DNA from: Actinomycetota bacterium
Lineage (GTDB): Bacteria > Actinomycetota > Actinomycetes > Mycobacteriales > Mycobacteriaceae
Direction: 5' to 3'
Length of the DNA stretch: 60,745 nucleotides
NCBI GenBank assembly: GCA_018268465.1
Contig: JAFDWN010000002.1
Coordinates: 510,100-570,844 of the forward strand
Shown piece by piece: positions 41,695 through 51,723 of the stretch (position 1 is its first letter; every line of letters begins with the position of its first letter). The notes below the pieces were generated by a model. The model saw only the letters and a program-made list of their open reading frames with translations. It was not told where the DNA came from and did no database searches. The position numbers and the translations under genes are program-made.

Positions 41695-42453
41695 ATGGTG
41701 CACACCGATTGGCCGCGCGTACTCTCCGTCACCGCCGAGGTGAGGGAGCACGCCGTCGTGTTGACCACCCACGGCGTCCTCGACGACTCGACATATCTCT
41801 GGTTGCGCGACAAGATCATTCACGCCGCGCTGGAGCATCCGCGGTCGGTCGTCGTCGATGTCACGGATCTGACCGTCCCCGGCGCGTCGGCGTGGCTGGT
41901 GTTCACCAGCGCCCGTTGGCACATCCGGAGCTGGCCGCACGTGCCGGTGTTCCTGGCATGCCGCCGCGCGGCGGTGCGGGAGATGATCGACCGGTCGCCG
42001 ATCACCGGCCGGATCCCCGTGTTCCCGACCACCGGGCAGGCGATCGAGGCCGCACCCGAGGCGGATCCGCGCCGCGCCCACCGGGCCAGGGCTCATCTGG
42101 CGGCGGCCATGAGCAGTTCGGCGCGGTGCCGCGAGTTGGTGGCCGTATGGCTCACGGCGTGGTCGCGCACCGACCTGATCCCGGTGACGAAGATCGTCGC
42201 CACGGCGTTCGTCGAAAACGTGCTGCAGCATACGGATTCACCACCGCGGCTGCGCCTGGAATGGGACGGCAACGCGGTGACGGTGGCGGTCGAGGATGCC
42301 AGCCGCTGCCGGGCCAGCATGCGGGAACGGCTACCGGACCGGGCATCGTCGGGTCTCGCCGTGGTGTCGGCATTGAGCCGTGCGTGGGGTAACACACCGA
42401 CGCCGACGGGTAAGGCGGTGTGGGCGGTCATCGGCCCGGAGAACCGTCTGTGA
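41695..42453 (+). CDS. STAS domain fused to a GHKL (anti-sigma-type) ATPase domain
   Basis: A 252-aa fusion. Residues ~5-110 form a STAS domain of anti-sigma-antagonist type (VREHAVVLTTHGVLDDSTYL ... VVVDVTDLTVPGASAWLVF). Residues ~135-250 form an RsbW-like histidine-kinase-type ATPase: N-box ATAFVENVLQHT near 175, then VAVEDASRCRA and SSGLAVVSALSRAWG. It therefore combines a potential antagonist with its kinase. The Ser/Thr normally phosphorylated on the STAS domain is not obvious (the PGASAW loop is the candidate). ATG 41695; no clear Shine-Dalgarno. Confidence 0.83.
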   Translation: MVHTDWPRVLSVTAEVREHAVVLTTHGVLDDSTYLWLRDKIIHAALEHPRSVVVDVTDLTVPGASAWLVFTSARWHIRSWPHVPVFLACRRAAVREMIDRSPITGRIPVFPTTGQAIEAAPEADPRRAHRARAHLAAAMSSSARCRELVAVWLTAWSRTDLIPVTKIVATAFVENVLQHTDSPPRLRLEWDGNAVTVAVEDASRCRASMRERLPDRASSGLAVVSALSRAWGNTPTPTGKAVWAVIGPENRL

Positions 42454-42471
42454 CGGCGCCCACCGCCGGCG

Positions 42472-43701
42472 TCACGCCCGGCGAAACCGCCTGGGCGCGT
42501 TGCCTTCGAGCGACGCGTCGATCGCCGCCGGACTGAGCACCTCATCGAGGACGAGGGTGGCACTGCCGATCACGCCCGAACGGTCGCCGTGTGTCGACGG
42601 AACGACCTGCAACGCCCGGGTGGCCAGGGCGGTGGCGTTGCCGTAGAGGGTTTCCCGCAGCCCCGCAACGAAGATGTCGTACGCGCCTGCCATATCGCCG
42701 GCGACCACCAGGACCGCGGGGTTGAGCAGGTTGACCGCCGCGGCCAGAACCTCGCCGATATGACGGCCGCTGTCACGCACCATCCGGCGCGCCTCGGGGT
42801 CGCCGCCGTTGGCCAGTTCCACGACGTCGCGCAGATGGCCGACGGTCCGGCCCTGCTCCTGCAGTGCGCGCACCAGCGCCCAGCCTCCGGCGATCGCCTC
42901 CAGGCAGCCGGCATCCCCGCACCGGCAGGGCACACCGGCGGCCGCCGGTGTCTTGTTGTGTCCGATCTCGCCCGCGGCCTGGACCGCGCCGCGGTGCAGG
43001 GTGCCGCCCGCGATGATGCCGGCACCCAGGCCGGTCGAGGCCTTGACCACCAGCAGGTCGTCGTACGCGTGCCACGCACCGCGCCGTTCGGCCAGGGCGA
43101 TCACATTCGCGTCGTTGTCGATGATCACGGGGGCGTCGGTCAGTTCGGTGAAGTACGGCCGCAGCGGCGCCCCGTCCCAGCCGCTCATGATCGGCGAGTC
43201 GACGGTCGCCCCGAGCAGCGGGTCGACGGTGCCGGGCAGGCTGACACCGACGCCGTAGACGTGCGCATTGCGATGCCCGGACTCGTCGAGCAGGACGTCG
43301 AAGCCCTTGGCGACGTCGGGCATCAGGTCGTCGGGCCCCAGGCCGATCTCCTGATCGATGTCGGTGCCCGCCAGGATGTCGCCGGCCAGGTTGCACACCG
43401 CCAGGCGGGTGCGGCTGCGCCCGATGGCCGCCGACAACACGACGCCGGCGTCGGCGTTGAACGTCAGGAACGACGCAGGACGGCCTCCGGTCGAGGGGGC
43501 CTGCTCGCGCTCGACGACCAGGTCGCGTTCGGCGAGTGCGCTGACGCGTGCGGTGACCGCGGTGCGGGACAGTCCGGTGAGCCGACCGATTTCGGTCCGG
43601 GTGACGTCACGGTGCTCGCGGATCAGCCCGTAGACCTGCCCCGCGGACATCGGCGCCGCGCTCGCCGTGCGAGCCGACAGCGAAGTCCGGGATAACACCA
43701 T
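42472..43701 (-). CDS. ROK-family transcriptional regulator (NagC/XylR type)
   Basis: A 409-aa ROK repressor. An N-terminal winged helix (~15-80, VTRTEIGRLTGLSRTAVTARVSAL) is joined to a sugar-kinase-like domain. That domain has the zinc motif CRCGDAGCLEA (~260) and the GEIGH motif just before it. I chose ATG 43701: the minus-strand promoter TTGAAA (43732-43737) and TACCAT (43709-43714) has 17-nt spacing and ends 7 nt before this codon, so the mRNA is leaderless. It is divergent from zwf-edd-eda and very probably its sugar-responsive regulator. Confidence 0.92.
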   Translation of the reverse strand: MVLSRTSLSARTASAAPMSAGQVYGLIREHRDVTRTEIGRLTGLSRTAVTARVSALAERDLVVEREQAPSTGGRPASFLTFNADAGVVLSAAIGRSRTRLAVCNLAGDILAGTDIDQEIGLGPDDLMPDVAKGFDVLLDESGHRNAHVYGVGVSLPGTVDPLLGATVDSPIMSGWDGAPLRPYFTELTDAPVIIDNDANVIALAERRGAWHAYDDLLVVKASTGLGAGIIAGGTLHRGAVQAAGEIGHNKTPAAAGVPCRCGDAGCLEAIAGGWALVRALQEQGRTVGHLRDVVELANGGDPEARRMVRDSGRHIGEVLAAAVNLLNPAVLVVAGDMAGAYDIFVAGLRETLYGNATALATRALQVVPSTHGDRSGVIGSATLVLDEVLSPAAIDASLEGNAPRRFRRA

Positions 43702-43708
43702 GTAAACG

Positions 43709-43737
43709 ATGGTAACTGCGTTACTTTTGTATTTCAA
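43709..43737 (-). promoter_or_regulatory. Leaderless promoter and palindrome of the ROK gene
   Basis: TTGAAA-N17-TACCAT on the minus strand, 7 nt before ATG 43701. The palindrome GTAAC-TGC-GTTAC (43712-43724) overlaps the -10 box and is a candidate ROK operator. Confidence 0.6.
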
Positions 43738-43749
43738 GTGCCAAAGAAG

Positions 43750-43780
43750 GTTTGTAAACACGCGAAAGTACGGCTACGGT
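43750..43780 (+). promoter_or_regulatory. Promoter of the zwf-edd-eda operon
   Basis: TTGTAA (43752-43757) and TACGGT (43775-43780) are 17 nt apart. The near-palindrome GTTTGTAAAC (43750-43759) covers the -35 box and may be a second repressor half of the ROK operator region. Confidence 0.5.
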
Positions 43781-43835
43781 TGGTTCTTGATCGATTGAGT
43801 TTCGTATCGATCCACCTACTACCGGGAGGACCCAG

Positions 43836-45311
43836 ATGCCGACCGCCCAAGCGGTTGACCGCTGCGACTTCGTGATCTTCGGAGGCACCGGCGACCTCGC
43901 CGTCCGCAAGCTGCTGCCCGCCCTCTACCTGCGCGACCGCGACGGCCAGCTGAATGCGGACACCCGAGTCATCGCCGTGGCCCGCGCCGGCCTCGACGAA
44001 GCCGGCTACCGCGACAAGGTCCACGCCGAACTCGGCCGCTTCGTCGCCGCCGAACTCCTCGACACCGACACCCTCGATCGTTTCCTGGGCCGGCTGCGGT
44101 TCGTCAGCATCGACCTCACCGAGGCCGGCGACTATGCGGCGGTGGGCGACGCACTCGCCGCGGGACCCGCCGAGATCCGGGTGTTCTACCTGGCCTGCGC
44201 ACCCGCCCTGTTCGGGCCCATCTGCGCCGCACTCGGCGCGGCGGGCCTCGTCACCGACGCCTCGCGCGTGGTGATGGAGAAGCCGATCGGCCACGACCTG
44301 GCGTCCGCGCGCGCCATCAACGACGCCGTCGGCGCCGTCTTCGAGGAACGTCAGATCTTCCGGATCGACCACTATCTCGGCAAGGAAAGCGTGCAGAACC
44401 TCCTGGTGACGCGGTTCTCGAACACCCTGTTCGAACCGCTGTGGAACTCCAGCTGGATCGACCACGTGCAGATCACCGCGGCGGAGTCGCTCGGCGTCGG
44501 CACCCGCGGCGGCTACTACGACAAATCCGGCGCGCTGCGCGACATGCTGCAGAACCATCTGCTGCAGGTGCTGTGCCTGGTCGCGATGGAGCCGCCCACC
44601 TACATCGACCGGGAAACCGTGCGCGACGAGAAGCTCAAGGTGCTCCAGGCACTGCGACCCCTGTCCGGCGAACTGATCAAGCGCAACACCGTCACCGGAC
44701 AGTACGGCCCCGGCCTGGCCGAGGGCGGCGTGGTCGCCGGCTACCGCGAGGACGCCGAGAACGACGCCAGCACCACCGAGACGTTCGTGGCGGTCAAAGC
44801 CGAAGTCAACAACTGGCGCTGGGCCGGCGTGCCCTTCTACCTGCGCACCGGCAAGCGGATGGCGCGACGCACCTCCGAGATCGTCGTCCAGTTCAAACCC
44901 GTTCCGCTGCCCATGTTCCCCGGCAGCGACGGCGGCGCCGAACCGAACCGGCTGATCATCTCCCTGCAGCCCAAGGAGGAGATGCGCCTGGAACTGACCG
45001 CCAAAGAGCCCGGCCCCGGGGGCATCCGGCTGCGCCCGGTCTCGCTGAAGCTGAACTACACCGAGGCGTTCCAGCGCCGCTCCCCCGATGCCTACGAGCG
45101 GCTGCTCACCGACGTCGTGCGCGGCGACCCGACGCTGTTCATGCGCCGCGACGAAGTCGAGGCGGCGTGGGCGTGGGCCGAGCCCATCCTGCACGAGTGG
45201 CACCGGACCGAGCGGGTGCCGCGGGTCTATCCCGCGGGCACCGACGGACCCATCGACGCGGCCACCCTCATCGAACGCGACGGCAGGCGCTGGCACGAAG
45301 GCGCCGCATGA
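43836..45311 (+). CDS. zwf: Glucose-6-phosphate 1-dehydrogenase
   Basis: A 491-aa NAD(P)-dependent glucose-6-phosphate dehydrogenase forming 6-phosphogluconolactone. The nucleotide loop [12 protein letters not shown] is at ~18-29, MEKPIGHDL at ~147, and the active-site signature RIDHYLGKE at ~174-182 with the catalytic His. It is the conventional enzyme, not the F420-dependent Fgd. It is the first gene of the zwf-edd-eda operon, reached through GGGAGGAC before ATG 43836, and overlaps edd by ATGA. It supplies NADPH and 6-phosphogluconate for the Entner-Doudoroff route. Confidence 0.97.
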   Translation: MPTAQAVDRCDFVIFGGTGDLAVRKLLPALYLRDRDGQLNADTRVIAVARAGLDEAGYRDKVHAELGRFVAAELLDTDTLDRFLGRLRFVSIDLTEAGDYAAVGDALAAGPAEIRVFYLACAPALFGPICAALGAAGLVTDASRVVMEKPIGHDLASARAINDAVGAVFEERQIFRIDHYLGKESVQNLLVTRFSNTLFEPLWNSSWIDHVQITAAESLGVGTRGGYYDKSGALRDMLQNHLLQVLCLVAMEPPTYIDRETVRDEKLKVLQALRPLSGELIKRNTVTGQYGPGLAEGGVVAGYREDAENDASTTETFVAVKAEVNNWRWAGVPFYLRTGKRMARRTSEIVVQFKPVPLPMFPGSDGGAEPNRLIISLQPKEEMRLELTAKEPGPGGIRLRPVSLKLNYTEAFQRRSPDAYERLLTDVVRGDPTLFMRRDEVEAAWAWAEPILHEWHRTERVPRVYPAGTDGPIDAATLIERDGRRWHEGAA

Positions 45312-47203
45312 ACCAGCCCACCCAACCCACCACCAACCTGGACGAGGACATGACCCCCACACCGACACCGATCCACCCGATCGTCGCCGAGGTGACCCAG
45401 CGGATCGTCACGCGCAGCGCCACCGAACGCGGCGCCTACCTGGAGCGGATCGCCGGCGCGGCCGAACGCGGCCCGGCGCGCGGCCGGCTGGCCTGCGCCA
45501 ACCTGGCGCACGGGTTCGCCGCGTCGGGCAAGCGCGACAAGGAAGCGCTGCGCCGCATGGTCAAACCCAACGTCGCGATCGTCTCCTCGTACAACGACAT
45601 GCTCTCGGCGCACAAGCCGTTCGAGGACTACCCCGCGCAGCTCAAGCAGGCCGTGCTGGAAGCCGGCGGCATCGCCCAGTTCGCCGGCGGCGTGCCCGCC
45701 ATGTGCGACGGCATCACTCAGGGCCGCGAAGGTATGCAACTGTCGCTGTTCAGCCGCGACGTGATCGCCATGTCCACCGCGATCGCGCTGTCCCACGACA
45801 TGTTCGACGCCACCCTGCTGTTGGGGGTGTGCGACAAGATCGTGCCGGGCATGCTGATCGGGGCGCTGGGATTCGGGCACCTGCCCGCGATCTTCGTGCC
45901 GGCCGGGCCGATGACCTCGGGCCTGCCCAACGGGGAGAAGGCGCGCATCCGCCAGCTCTACGCCGAAGGCAAGGTCGACCGCGAGGCCCTGCTGGACGCC
46001 GAAGCCGCCTCCTACCACGGCCGCGGCACCTGCACGTTCTACGGCACCGCGAACTCCAACCAGCTGCTCATGGAGGCGATGGGCCTGCACCTGCCCGGCT
46101 CCAGCCTGGTCAACCCCGACACCCCGCTGCGCGACGCACTCACCGTCGAAGCCGGCAAGCGGGTGACCGCCCTGACCGCGCTGGGTGACGAATACACCCC
46201 GGTCGGCGAGGTCGTCGACGAGAAGGCGATCGTGAACGGCTGTGTGGTGCTGCTGGCCACCGGGGGCTCGACCAACCACACCATGCACCTCGTCGCCATC
46301 GCCAGGGCCGCGGGCATCACGCTGACCTGGGACGACATCTCCGAGCTCTCCGCGGTCGTCCCCCTGCTGGCACGGGTCTATCCGAACGGCAAGGCCGACG
46401 TCAACCACTTCCACGCCGCGGGCGGCATGGCCTGCATCATCAACTCGCTGCTCGACGCCGGCCTGATGCACGAGGACGTCCGCACCGTCGCCGGTGACGG
46501 CCTGCGCCGCTACACCTCCGAGCCCAAGCTCGCCAGTGAGGGATTGGGCTGGGTCGACGGACCCCGCATGAGCCTGGACACCGACGTGCTGCGCACCGCC
46601 GACGATCCGTTCGCACCCGACGGCGGCCTCAAGCAGCTCACCGGCAACCTCGGCGCCAGTGTGATCAAAACCTCGGCCGTCGCCGACCAGCACCGCGTCG
46701 TCACCGCGCCGGCACTGGTGTTCGACAGCCAGGAAGAATTCCTGGACGCTTTCCAAACCGGTTCTCTGGAAAGAGATTTCGTGGCCGTCGTGCGCTACCA
46801 GGGGCCGCGCGGACTGGGTATGCCCGAATTGCACAAACTCACCCCCGCCCTCGGGGTGCTGCAGGACCGCGGCCACAAGGTGGCGATCGTCACCGACGGC
46901 CGCATGTCCGGGGCATCCGGAAAGGTGCCTGCGGCAATCCATCTCACCCCAGAGGCGGCCGTGGGTGGACCACTGACCCGGGTGGCCGACGGTGATGTCA
47001 TCACGCTCGACTCCAGCACGGGTACGCTGACCGTCGACGTTCCGGCCGACGAATTCAGCGCTCGAATCCCCACCGGCCGGGCGCTCTCGGCTGACGAATG
47101 GGTGGGTACCGGCCGGGAATTGTTCGCCAGCATGCGCTCCGCCGTCGGCCCCGCCGACGAAGGTGCGTCTGTATTCACATCGGTAACCAGGAGTGCCTCA
47201 TGA
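45308..47203 (+). CDS. edd: 6-phosphogluconate dehydratase
   Basis: A 631-aa IlvD/Edd-family Fe-S dehydratase converting 6-phosphogluconate to 2-keto-3-deoxy-6-phosphogluconate. Likely cluster cysteines are in [10 protein letters not shown] (~139) and [10 protein letters not shown] (~177), with [13 protein letters not shown] (~243), [11 protein letters not shown] (~317) and [11 protein letters not shown] (~530) as further family blocks. The length and the last block fit Edd rather than IlvD. ATG 45308 overlaps zwf by 4 bp (ATGA). Open frame upstream of this ATG is a shadow of zwf. Confidence 0.96.
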   Translation: MNQPTQPTTNLDEDMTPTPTPIHPIVAEVTQRIVTRSATERGAYLERIAGAAERGPARGRLACANLAHGFAASGKRDKEALRRMVKPNVAIVSSYNDMLSAHKPFEDYPAQLKQAVLEAGGIAQFAGGVPAMCDGITQGREGMQLSLFSRDVIAMSTAIALSHDMFDATLLLGVCDKIVPGMLIGALGFGHLPAIFVPAGPMTSGLPNGEKARIRQLYAEGKVDREALLDAEAASYHGRGTCTFYGTANSNQLLMEAMGLHLPGSSLVNPDTPLRDALTVEAGKRVTALTALGDEYTPVGEVVDEKAIVNGCVVLLATGGSTNHTMHLVAIARAAGITLTWDDISELSAVVPLLARVYPNGKADVNHFHAAGGMACIINSLLDAGLMHEDVRTVAGDGLRRYTSEPKLASEGLGWVDGPRMSLDTDVLRTADDPFAPDGGLKQLTGNLGASVIKTSAVADQHRVVTAPALVFDSQEEFLDAFQTGSLERDFVAVVRYQGPRGLGMPELHKLTPALGVLQDRGHKVAIVTDGRMSGASGKVPAAIHLTPEAAVGGPLTRVADGDVITLDSSTGTLTVDVPADEFSARIPTGRALSADEWVGTGRELFASMRSAVGPADEGASVFTSVTRSAS

Positions 47204-47847
47204 CATCGAATACCCCTTCCTCGCTGCTCGACGTCGTTCCGGTCATCCCCGTCGTCGTCGTGCACGACGCGTCCGACGCGGTCCCGATCGCCCAGGCACT
47301 CGTCGACGGCGGGCTCCCGGTGATCGAACTCACACTGCGCACTCCCGCCGCGCTGGAGTCCATCAAACGCATCGCCAACGAGGTTCCCGACATCCTCGTC
47401 GGCGCGGGCACCATCGTCGACACCTACCAGCCGCAGCAGGCGGCGGCGGCGGGCGCCCAGTTCCTGGTATCGCCCGGCAGCACGCCCAGCCTGCGAGCCT
47501 CCATGCGCGACAGCGGTTTACCGCACCTGCCCGGTGTGGCGACGGTGTCGGAGGTGCTCAAACTCCTGGAGCAGGGCTACACCGAGATGAAGTTCTTCCC
47601 CGCCGAACCCGCAGGCGGCGCGCCGTACCTCAAGGCCATCCACTCCCCCGTGCCCGCGGCGCGCTTCTGCCCGACCGGCGGTGTGACGCCCGCAAAACTG
47701 GCCGACTACCTGTCGACCCCGAATGTAGGGTGTGTGGGCGGCAGCTGGCTGACGCCGGCCGATGCGGTCGCGCGCCAGGACTGGGCCGCGATCTCCAGCC
47801 TGGCCACTGCAGCCCGGGATCTGGGCAACGCCGCCAAAGCCAAGTGA
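47200..47847 (+). CDS. eda: 2-dehydro-3-deoxy-phosphogluconate (KDPG) aldolase
   Basis: A 215-aa class I aldolase cleaving KDPG to pyruvate and glyceraldehyde-3-phosphate. The base Glu is in [12 protein letters not shown] (~43) and the Schiff-base Lys in [12 protein letters not shown] (~130), with GAGTIVD (~67) and FCPTGGV (~156) phosphate-binding loops. ATG 47200 overlaps edd by ATGA and follows CAGGAG. It completes a three-gene Entner-Doudoroff operon; M. tuberculosis lacks edd/eda (from memory). Confidence 0.96.
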   Translation: MTSNTPSSLLDVVPVIPVVVVHDASDAVPIAQALVDGGLPVIELTLRTPAALESIKRIANEVPDILVGAGTIVDTYQPQQAAAAGAQFLVSPGSTPSLRASMRDSGLPHLPGVATVSEVLKLLEQGYTEMKFFPAEPAGGAPYLKAIHSPVPAARFCPTGGVTPAKLADYLSTPNVGCVGGSWLTPADAVARQDWAAISSLATAARDLGNAAKAK

Positions 47848-47866
47848 CCCGAAAGTTCCGCCCTCT

Positions 47867-49081
47867 GTGACTACTTCCGTTGACCGCCAGCCGGTTCCGC
47901 TCTCCGTCGTCGCACCGCCGCCCGCGGTGCGCTGGCTGGCCGTATTCGCCCTGGCCTTGGGCGGGTTCGGGATCGGCACCACCGAGTTCGTCGCGATGGG
48001 CCTGCTGCCCGATATCGCGGCGAGCCTCGGTGTCACCGAACCCACTGCCGGACACGTCATCTCGGCTTACGCGCTGGGCGTGGTCGTCGGTGCGCCGGTC
48101 ATCGCCGCCGTGGCGGCGCGGGTCCCGCGACGGACGTTACTACTGGTGTTGATGGCGGTGTTCACGCTGGGCAACCTCGCCAGCGTGCTCGCCCCGTCCT
48201 ACGAAACGCTGATGGCCGCCCGCTTCGTCGCCGGGTTGCCCCACGGCGCGTTCTTCGGAGTGGCTGCGCTGGTCGCCGCTCACCTGATGGGCCCGGCCAA
48301 CCGCGCCAAGGCGGTCGCCCATGTGCTGTCGGGTTTGACGATCGCCACCGTCCTCGGTGTGCCGATCGCGTCGTGGCTCGGTCAGGCGCTGGGCTGGCGC
48401 AGCGCGTTCGGTCTCGTCGTCGTCATCGGTGTCATCACCGTGACCGCGCTGTGGTTCTGGCTGCCCGAGCGACTGCGCGCAATGCATGTGACCAGTCCGC
48501 TGACCGAGCTCGGCGCACTCAAGCGGGTGCAGGTCTGGTTGGCGCTGGGCGTCGGCATGATCGGCTTCGGCGGCATGTTCGCGGTCTACACCTACATCAG
48601 CACCACCATGACCGGTGTCGCCGGGCTGCCCCGCGGGCTGGTACCCGTCGCACTTATGGTGTTCGGTCTGGGCATGGTGGTCGGCAACCTGGTCGGCGGC
48701 CGGCTGGCCGACAAGTCGGTGATCCGGGCGCTGTATCTGTCGCTGGGCGCATTGGCCGTCGTGTTGGCGCTGTTCGTCGTCGCCGCACACAGCCCGTGGA
48801 CCGCGCTGCCCGCGCTGTTCGCGATCGGCGCCGCAGGGGCGGCGGTCGGTCCCGCGCTGCAGACCCGCCTGATGGACGTGGCCCGCGATGCCCAGACCCT
48901 CGCCGCGGCGCTCAACCACTCGGCGCTGAACATCGGCAACGCCACCGGCGCCTGGGTGGGCGGACTGGTGATCGCCGCGGGATTCGGCTACACCGCACCC
49001 GCGGCGGCCGGGGCGGCCCTGGCCGTCGCCGGGCTGCTGGTGCTGACCGTGTCGGTGGCGCTGCAGCGTTGGAAGGCATAG
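47867..49081 (+). CDS. AraJ/YdhP-type MFS exporter
   Basis: A 404-aa MFS protein of the arabinose-efflux-permease group, 12 helices. Helix 1 has GGFGIGTTEFVAMGLLPDIA, typical of AraJ/NepI relatives; VAARVPRRTLLL is the 2-3 loop, and GLPHGAFFGVAALVAA is helix 5. It begins with GTG 19 bp after eda, so it may be the last gene of the Entner-Doudoroff operon. Substrate (sugar, nucleoside or drug) unknown. Confidence 0.86.
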   Translation: MTTSVDRQPVPLSVVAPPPAVRWLAVFALALGGFGIGTTEFVAMGLLPDIAASLGVTEPTAGHVISAYALGVVVGAPVIAAVAARVPRRTLLLVLMAVFTLGNLASVLAPSYETLMAARFVAGLPHGAFFGVAALVAAHLMGPANRAKAVAHVLSGLTIATVLGVPIASWLGQALGWRSAFGLVVVIGVITVTALWFWLPERLRAMHVTSPLTELGALKRVQVWLALGVGMIGFGGMFAVYTYISTTMTGVAGLPRGLVPVALMVFGLGMVVGNLVGGRLADKSVIRALYLSLGALAVVLALFVVAAHSPWTALPALFAIGAAGAAVGPALQTRLMDVARDAQTLAAALNHSALNIGNATGAWVGGLVIAAGFGYTAPAAAGAALAVAGLLVLTVSVALQRWKA

Positions 49082-49100
49082 CGCCGCAGCGCGACCGGCA

Positions 49101-50303
49101 TCACCGGACCGGGTCGGGTTGCACGCCGGCGACGAGCCGGCGCAGTCCCAGCGATTCGAATCCGACCACGTAGAACAGTGTGACGAGCACCATCCAGTCC
49201 ATGAATCCCAGCGCGTTGCCGTGGATCCCGGGGGCAACGGCAGGTTCGTGCAGGAGGTCCCCGGCGGCGAACCGGTAATAGAACACGAACGTCGCCACCC
49301 CGAGCGCGAAAGTGATCGCGATCCGGACCGCATAGTTCGCCGCCGCGCCCATGCCGGTGGGACGGTTGCCGAACGCGTTCGCCCAGAAGATGATCCAGAA
49401 CGCCCAGCAGACCCCCAGCTGGGCGGGGAACTGGTTGATGCCACCGGCGAGCGCGTCCGCAGTCACCGGCCCGAGCAGGGTCGCGACGAATGGCACCGCC
49501 ACGACGTAGAAGACGGTGCCCACCACGATATTTCCCGCGACGGAGGCCAGCGCCACCCGGGCCGGACTGCCCGCCGACCGCCAGGGCCAGTTGTCCAGAG
49601 TCTGACCGGTCAGCAGCACCGCCACGATGACGCAGTAGAACCAGCCCAGCACGGTGTCCACCGTCATCAGCGGGCGCGAGTCCGCCACGGTGACCGCCGG
49701 CAGACCGAGGACGAAGTACAACAGCATGGTCGGTCCGGCGATGGCGGCGATCTCGGCCAGGCCGACGGCGGGCTGTTTCAGGCCGAGTTGCGGCCACGGC
49801 CAGTGCTGCCAGTTGAGGACGGCCATCACGAAGGTGCCGAAACCGAACAGCACGAACAACGCCCCGGTGAAGTATCCGAGTCCACCCGCGCGGTCCGCCG
49901 CGAAGTCGGGATCGATGCGGCCGAGTCCCTGCGCCAGAAGTGCGGTCACCGCGACCGCGAACGCAACGGTCGCGGCGACGATGGCCAGGCCGCGCCACGG
50001 CTGCGGGAACCGGTTGAACCCGGCGAACTCGGCGTTGAACCCGATGAAGACGACGAACAGGATCGCCCAGAACAGCGCGGCGTTGAACGGCAGCGGGTAG
50101 AAACTCCACGGACTCGTCACCGGATCGGCGAGCAGGTACCAACCGGCGAGCGACACGACGACCACCACCGCGAGATTGGCGAGGCCGAACGCGATCCAGC
50201 GTGGCGAACCCGCACCGGGCGGGCCGAGATCGTCGGGCTGAGCAGAGTGACCTTGTTGGCGAGGCGCCGACTCGGCGACCGGCGGTAGCTGCGTATTCGA
50301 CAC
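49101..50303 (-). CDS. Polytopic membrane protein of unknown function
   Basis: A 400-aa protein with about ten predicted transmembrane segments beginning near residue 36 (WIAFGLANLAVVVVVSLAGW), after a hydrophilic Pro/Gln-rich N-terminus. There are no transporter or enzyme motifs I recognise. Conserved-looking polar features inside or near membrane segments include FNAEFAGFNRFPQPW and WANAFGNRPTG. It is convergent with the AraJ-type exporter and divergent from the SDR gene, 157 bp away. Function unknown. Confidence 0.8.
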   Translation of the reverse strand: MSNTQLPPVAESAPRQQGHSAQPDDLGPPGAGSPRWIAFGLANLAVVVVVSLAGWYLLADPVTSPWSFYPLPFNAALFWAILFVVFIGFNAEFAGFNRFPQPWRGLAIVAATVAFAVAVTALLAQGLGRIDPDFAADRAGGLGYFTGALFVLFGFGTFVMAVLNWQHWPWPQLGLKQPAVGLAEIAAIAGPTMLLYFVLGLPAVTVADSRPLMTVDTVLGWFYCVIVAVLLTGQTLDNWPWRSAGSPARVALASVAGNIVVGTVFYVVAVPFVATLLGPVTADALAGGINQFPAQLGVCWAFWIIFWANAFGNRPTGMGAAANYAVRIAITFALGVATFVFYYRFAAGDLLHEPAVAPGIHGNALGFMDWMVLVTLFYVVGFESLGLRRLVAGVQPDPVR

Positions 50304-50460
50304 GGGTTGGGCTCCTCGACTCGATGGTGACCGTCGCGGGAACTATGAGCTGAATCACAACAGCCGAACCAGGGTTGCAGGGGGTTGCGCCGTGGCTTCC
50401 GTCCACCGGCACCCTCGCGGTCCGGTCCGGGACCCGCGGCGCGGGACCTAATCTGAGCGG

Positions 50461-51222
50461 GTGTCCGTACTCGACAGATTCCGGCTCGACAACAAGACCG
50501 TCATCGTCACCGGGGCCTCCTCGGGTCTGGGAGTGGCCTTCGCCCAAGCCTGCGCCGAAGCGGGTGCCGACGTGGTGCTCGCGGCGCGGCGCGCCGACAA
50601 ACTTGCCGACACCGCAGCCCTGGTGCGCGCGGCGGGCCGGCGCGCGCTCACCGTGGCCACCGATGTCACCGATCCCGCCCAGGCCCGCGCGCTTGCCGAA
50701 GCGGCGGTGGGTGAATTCGGCCGAGTGGATGTGCTGGTGAACAACGCCGGGGTGGGCACCGCGGTGCCGGCGCTGCGCGAGACGCCCGAGCAGTTCCGCT
50801 CGGTGATCGACATCAACCTCAACGGGTCGTACTGGGTTGCGCAGGAATGCGCGCGGGTCATGGAGCCGGGCAGCTGCATCGTCAACATCTCCAGCGTGCT
50901 CGGCCTGACCACGGCGGGGCTGCCGCAGGCGGCATACAGCGCGAGTAAGGCCGCCATCGTCGGCCTGACCCGCGACCTGGCCCAACAGTGGGGCTCCCGC
51001 AAGGGCATCCGCGTCAACGCGATCGCCCCCGGATTCTTCAAGTCGGAGATGACCGACACCTACAAGCCCGGCTACGTCGACAGCGTGCTGGCGCGGGTGG
51101 TCCTCGGGCGGATGGGCGATCCGATGGAGCTCGCCGCGACGCTGGTGTGGCTGGCGTCGGATGCGGGCGGGTATCTCACGGGTCAGACGATCGCCGTCGA
51201 CGGCGGGGTGACAATCACCTGA
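50461..51222 (+). CDS. Short-chain dehydrogenase/reductase (classical SDR)
   Basis: A 253-aa classical SDR with all active residues: TGASSGLG cofactor loop (~18-25), NNAGVG (~94), the catalytic Ser in NISSVLG (~141) and YSASK (~159). It is an NAD(P)-dependent oxidoreductase of unknown substrate. The GTG start is supported by a -10 box TAATCT (50449-50454) only 6 nt upstream, implying a leaderless mRNA. An SDR gene lies close to pgi in M. tuberculosis (from memory, Rv0945); here it may be the displaced equivalent. Confidence 0.9.
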   Translation: MSVLDRFRLDNKTVIVTGASSGLGVAFAQACAEAGADVVLAARRADKLADTAALVRAAGRRALTVATDVTDPAQARALAEAAVGEFGRVDVLVNNAGVGTAVPALRETPEQFRSVIDINLNGSYWVAQECARVMEPGSCIVNISSVLGLTTAGLPQAAYSASKAAIVGLTRDLAQQWGSRKGIRVNAIAPGFFKSEMTDTYKPGYVDSVLARVVLGRMGDPMELAATLVWLASDAGGYLTGQTIAVDGGVTIT

Positions 51223-51301
51223 TTTCCTTTTGCTAGGCGGCGGCTTTTCCGCGGCGCATATGCGTCTCCTATGAACACCTCGCAATTTCTCCGGGCCGAC
51301 C

Positions 51302-51314
51302 TAGATTGGAATGC
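51302..51314 (+). promoter_or_regulatory. -10 box of the small secreted protein gene
   Basis: TAGATT (51302-51307) stands exactly 7 nt before ATG 51315, predicting transcription and translation from the same base. Confidence 0.5.
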
Positions 51315-51653
51315 ATGAGGCCATTCCAGAAAAGTCGGGAAATGCGAGACCACCTGAGTAAGTTCACCATCGGCGCCGTATGCACCGGCGCATTGCTGCT
51401 GACCGGAACCGCGCTCGCCGGAACCGCCTCGGCGGCACCGACCGGACCGTCGACCGTGGATCAAACAGTACGGACACTGCAGGCCAGCGGCTACAACGTT
51501 ATCATGAACAGGACCGGCTCGGCGCCGCTGTCACAATGCACAGTCACGGCCGTGCGGCCCGGACAGACCCACTCCACCACCGACACCCGCGGCGGCAGTT
51601 CCATGGTGACCACCATCACCGCGCAAACGGTCTATGTCGATGTGGCGTGCTGA
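51315..51653 (+). CDS. Small secreted protein, two cysteines
   Basis: A 112-aa protein with an N-terminal signal peptide (FTIGAVCTGALLLTGTALAG, cleavage near TASA-A) and a mature part of about 70 residues. Its two cysteines (SQCTVTAV and the C-terminal VDVAC) could form a disulfide. ATG 51315 is set by the -10 box 7 nt upstream; ATG 51342 is an in-frame alternative. It resembles small exported mycobacterial proteins of unknown function. A strong terminator follows. Confidence 0.8.
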   Translation: MRPFQKSREMRDHLSKFTIGAVCTGALLLTGTALAGTASAAPTGPSTVDQTVRTLQASGYNVIMNRTGSAPLSQCTVTAVRPGQTHSTTDTRGGSSMVTTITAQTVYVDVAC

Positions 51654-51664
51654 ATTGAATTAGA

Positions 51665-51705
51665 GGAATCCGGGGCGCGGGAAACATCCCGCGCCCCGGA
51701 ATTCC
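51665..51705. terminator. Strong bidirectional hairpin terminator
   Basis: CCGGGGCGCGGGA (51670-51682) pairs perfectly with 51687-51699 around the loop AACA. GGAAT and ATTCC extend the stem past one bulged A. It lies between the convergent small secreted protein and histidine kinase genes. Confidence 0.85.
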
Positions 51706-51723
51706 GTCTCCGGCAAAGTTGCT

